DNA of 64,000 nucleotides, from the NCBI GenBank assembly GCA_005223045.1, contig NJBM01000001.1, positions 62,001 through 126,000 of the forward strand, in the 5' to 3' direction. The translations under genes and the position numbers were made by a program. The DNA is from Planctomycetes bacterium B3_Pla (lineage in GTDB: Bacteria > Planctomycetota > Phycisphaerae > Sedimentisphaerales > Anaerobacaceae). Under the pieces are notes generated by a model. That model did not search any database and was not told where the DNA came from. It was given only the letters and a program-made list of their open reading frames with translations. Position 1 is the stretch's first letter, and the number at the start of each line of letters is the position of its first letter. Of this stretch, positions 63,920 to 64,000 are shown piece by piece.

Positions 63920-64000
63920 CTTAACCTTACCGCGTGGGCAAGAATGGCATTTGACCACGCTACGTTCTGGCAAAACGAAAATCAATGACACGGTCAATAT
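63885..64000 (+). CDS. Third open frame of the module, 3' truncated by window edge
   Basis: An ATG at 63885 inside the end of the preceding gene opens a frame that runs to the window end ([20 protein letters not shown]...). About 38 codons are visible, starting with a basic stretch, and no stop is seen. No family is recognised. Its start overlaps the upstream gene by 35 bases, a layout common in operons, but chance openness cannot be excluded over so short a length. Confidence 0.35.
   Translation, partial: MKPTRKRQRGNNLTLPRGQEWHLTTLRSGKTKINDTVN

Overview
This is a 64 kb chromosomal window from a bacterium that is most likely a member of the Planctomycetota, probably class Phycisphaerae. The assignment rests on a combination of gene families, not on a marker tree. 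These are a DUF1080 (3-keto-disaccharide hydrolase type) protein, a Tat-exported Gfo/Idh oxidoreductase, a Tat-exported formylglycine sulfatase, three prepilin-like H-X9-DG proteins, a BlaI/M56 sensor pair fused to a PD40 propeller, secretins with unusual extensions, and dispersed repeats that read like NKANL/TKPI peptides. Coding density is high and GC is moderate, falling visibly in the last 3 kb and around 25.1-25.4 kb.

Layout. 1-3.1 kb: a 5'-truncated secretin with carboxypeptidase-regulatory-like repeats, then a small lipoprotein. 3.4-7.8 kb: clpB, a VCBS/FG-GAP secreted protein and a small acidic protein. 7.8-11.3 kb: hisF-hisH on the minus strand, divergent from glmS. 11.5-15.3 kb: a prepilin-like protein and pyruvate phosphate dikinase. 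15.6-18.9 kb: an M56 (BlaR1-like) peptidase with a propeller and its BlaI repressor, with tandem BlaI-type operators in the promoter. 19.3-21.9 kb: DAHP synthase, then a TPR lipoprotein and an OB-fold lipoprotein. 22.0-28.8 kb: tRNA-His and a catabolic/surface cluster (DUF1080, Gfo/Idh, two prepilin-like proteins, sulfatase), with REP-like repeats around a small zinc-knuckle-like gene. 28.8-33.5 kb: a paired M16 protease operon and a secreted orphan protein. 33.7-39.2 kb: an isochorismatase-like protein lacking its cysteine, trmB, a decayed nucleotidyltransferase pair and dnaE. 39.2-40.5 kb: a gene-free 1.2 kb stretch made of dispersed and inverted repeats with an orphan promoter. 40.5-44.8 kb: a GH16-GH29-F5/8C fusion enzyme, pgsA and rimO. 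45.0-47.4 kb: a second secretin with a coiled-coil tail and a small partner. 47.6-50.9 kb: the classical rpsB-tsf-pyrH-frr operon. 51-60 kb: an AsmA-like protein, a YihY-like membrane protein, YjbQ, a GyrI-like protein, a GT4 glycosyltransferase, truA and asd. 60.1-61.0 kb: a bile-acid:sodium-symporter family protein. 61.1-64.0 kb: an AT-richer + strand module of a three-Cys Gp37/Gp68-family protein, a DUF4209-like protein with an HEPN-type Rx4H motif, and a third ORF running off the edge.

How the genes fit together. Most of the window is housekeeping: translation, cell wall precursor, His/aromatic/Asp-family amino acids, central carbon and proteostasis. Between these lie secretion/pilus components and extracellular polysaccharide enzymes (GH16/GH29, sulfatase, DUF1080, Gfo/Idh), as expected of a glycan-degrading planctomycete. 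The right-edge module is the best candidate for an undescribed system. The two genes share an ATGA overlap and combine a cysteine-cluster enzyme with a likely HEPN ribonuclease, the style of a defence or toxin operon. At least five families of short palindromic or dispersed repeats occur, some inside reading frames (the prepilin leader, truA, and the signal peptide of the GH16-GH29 enzyme).
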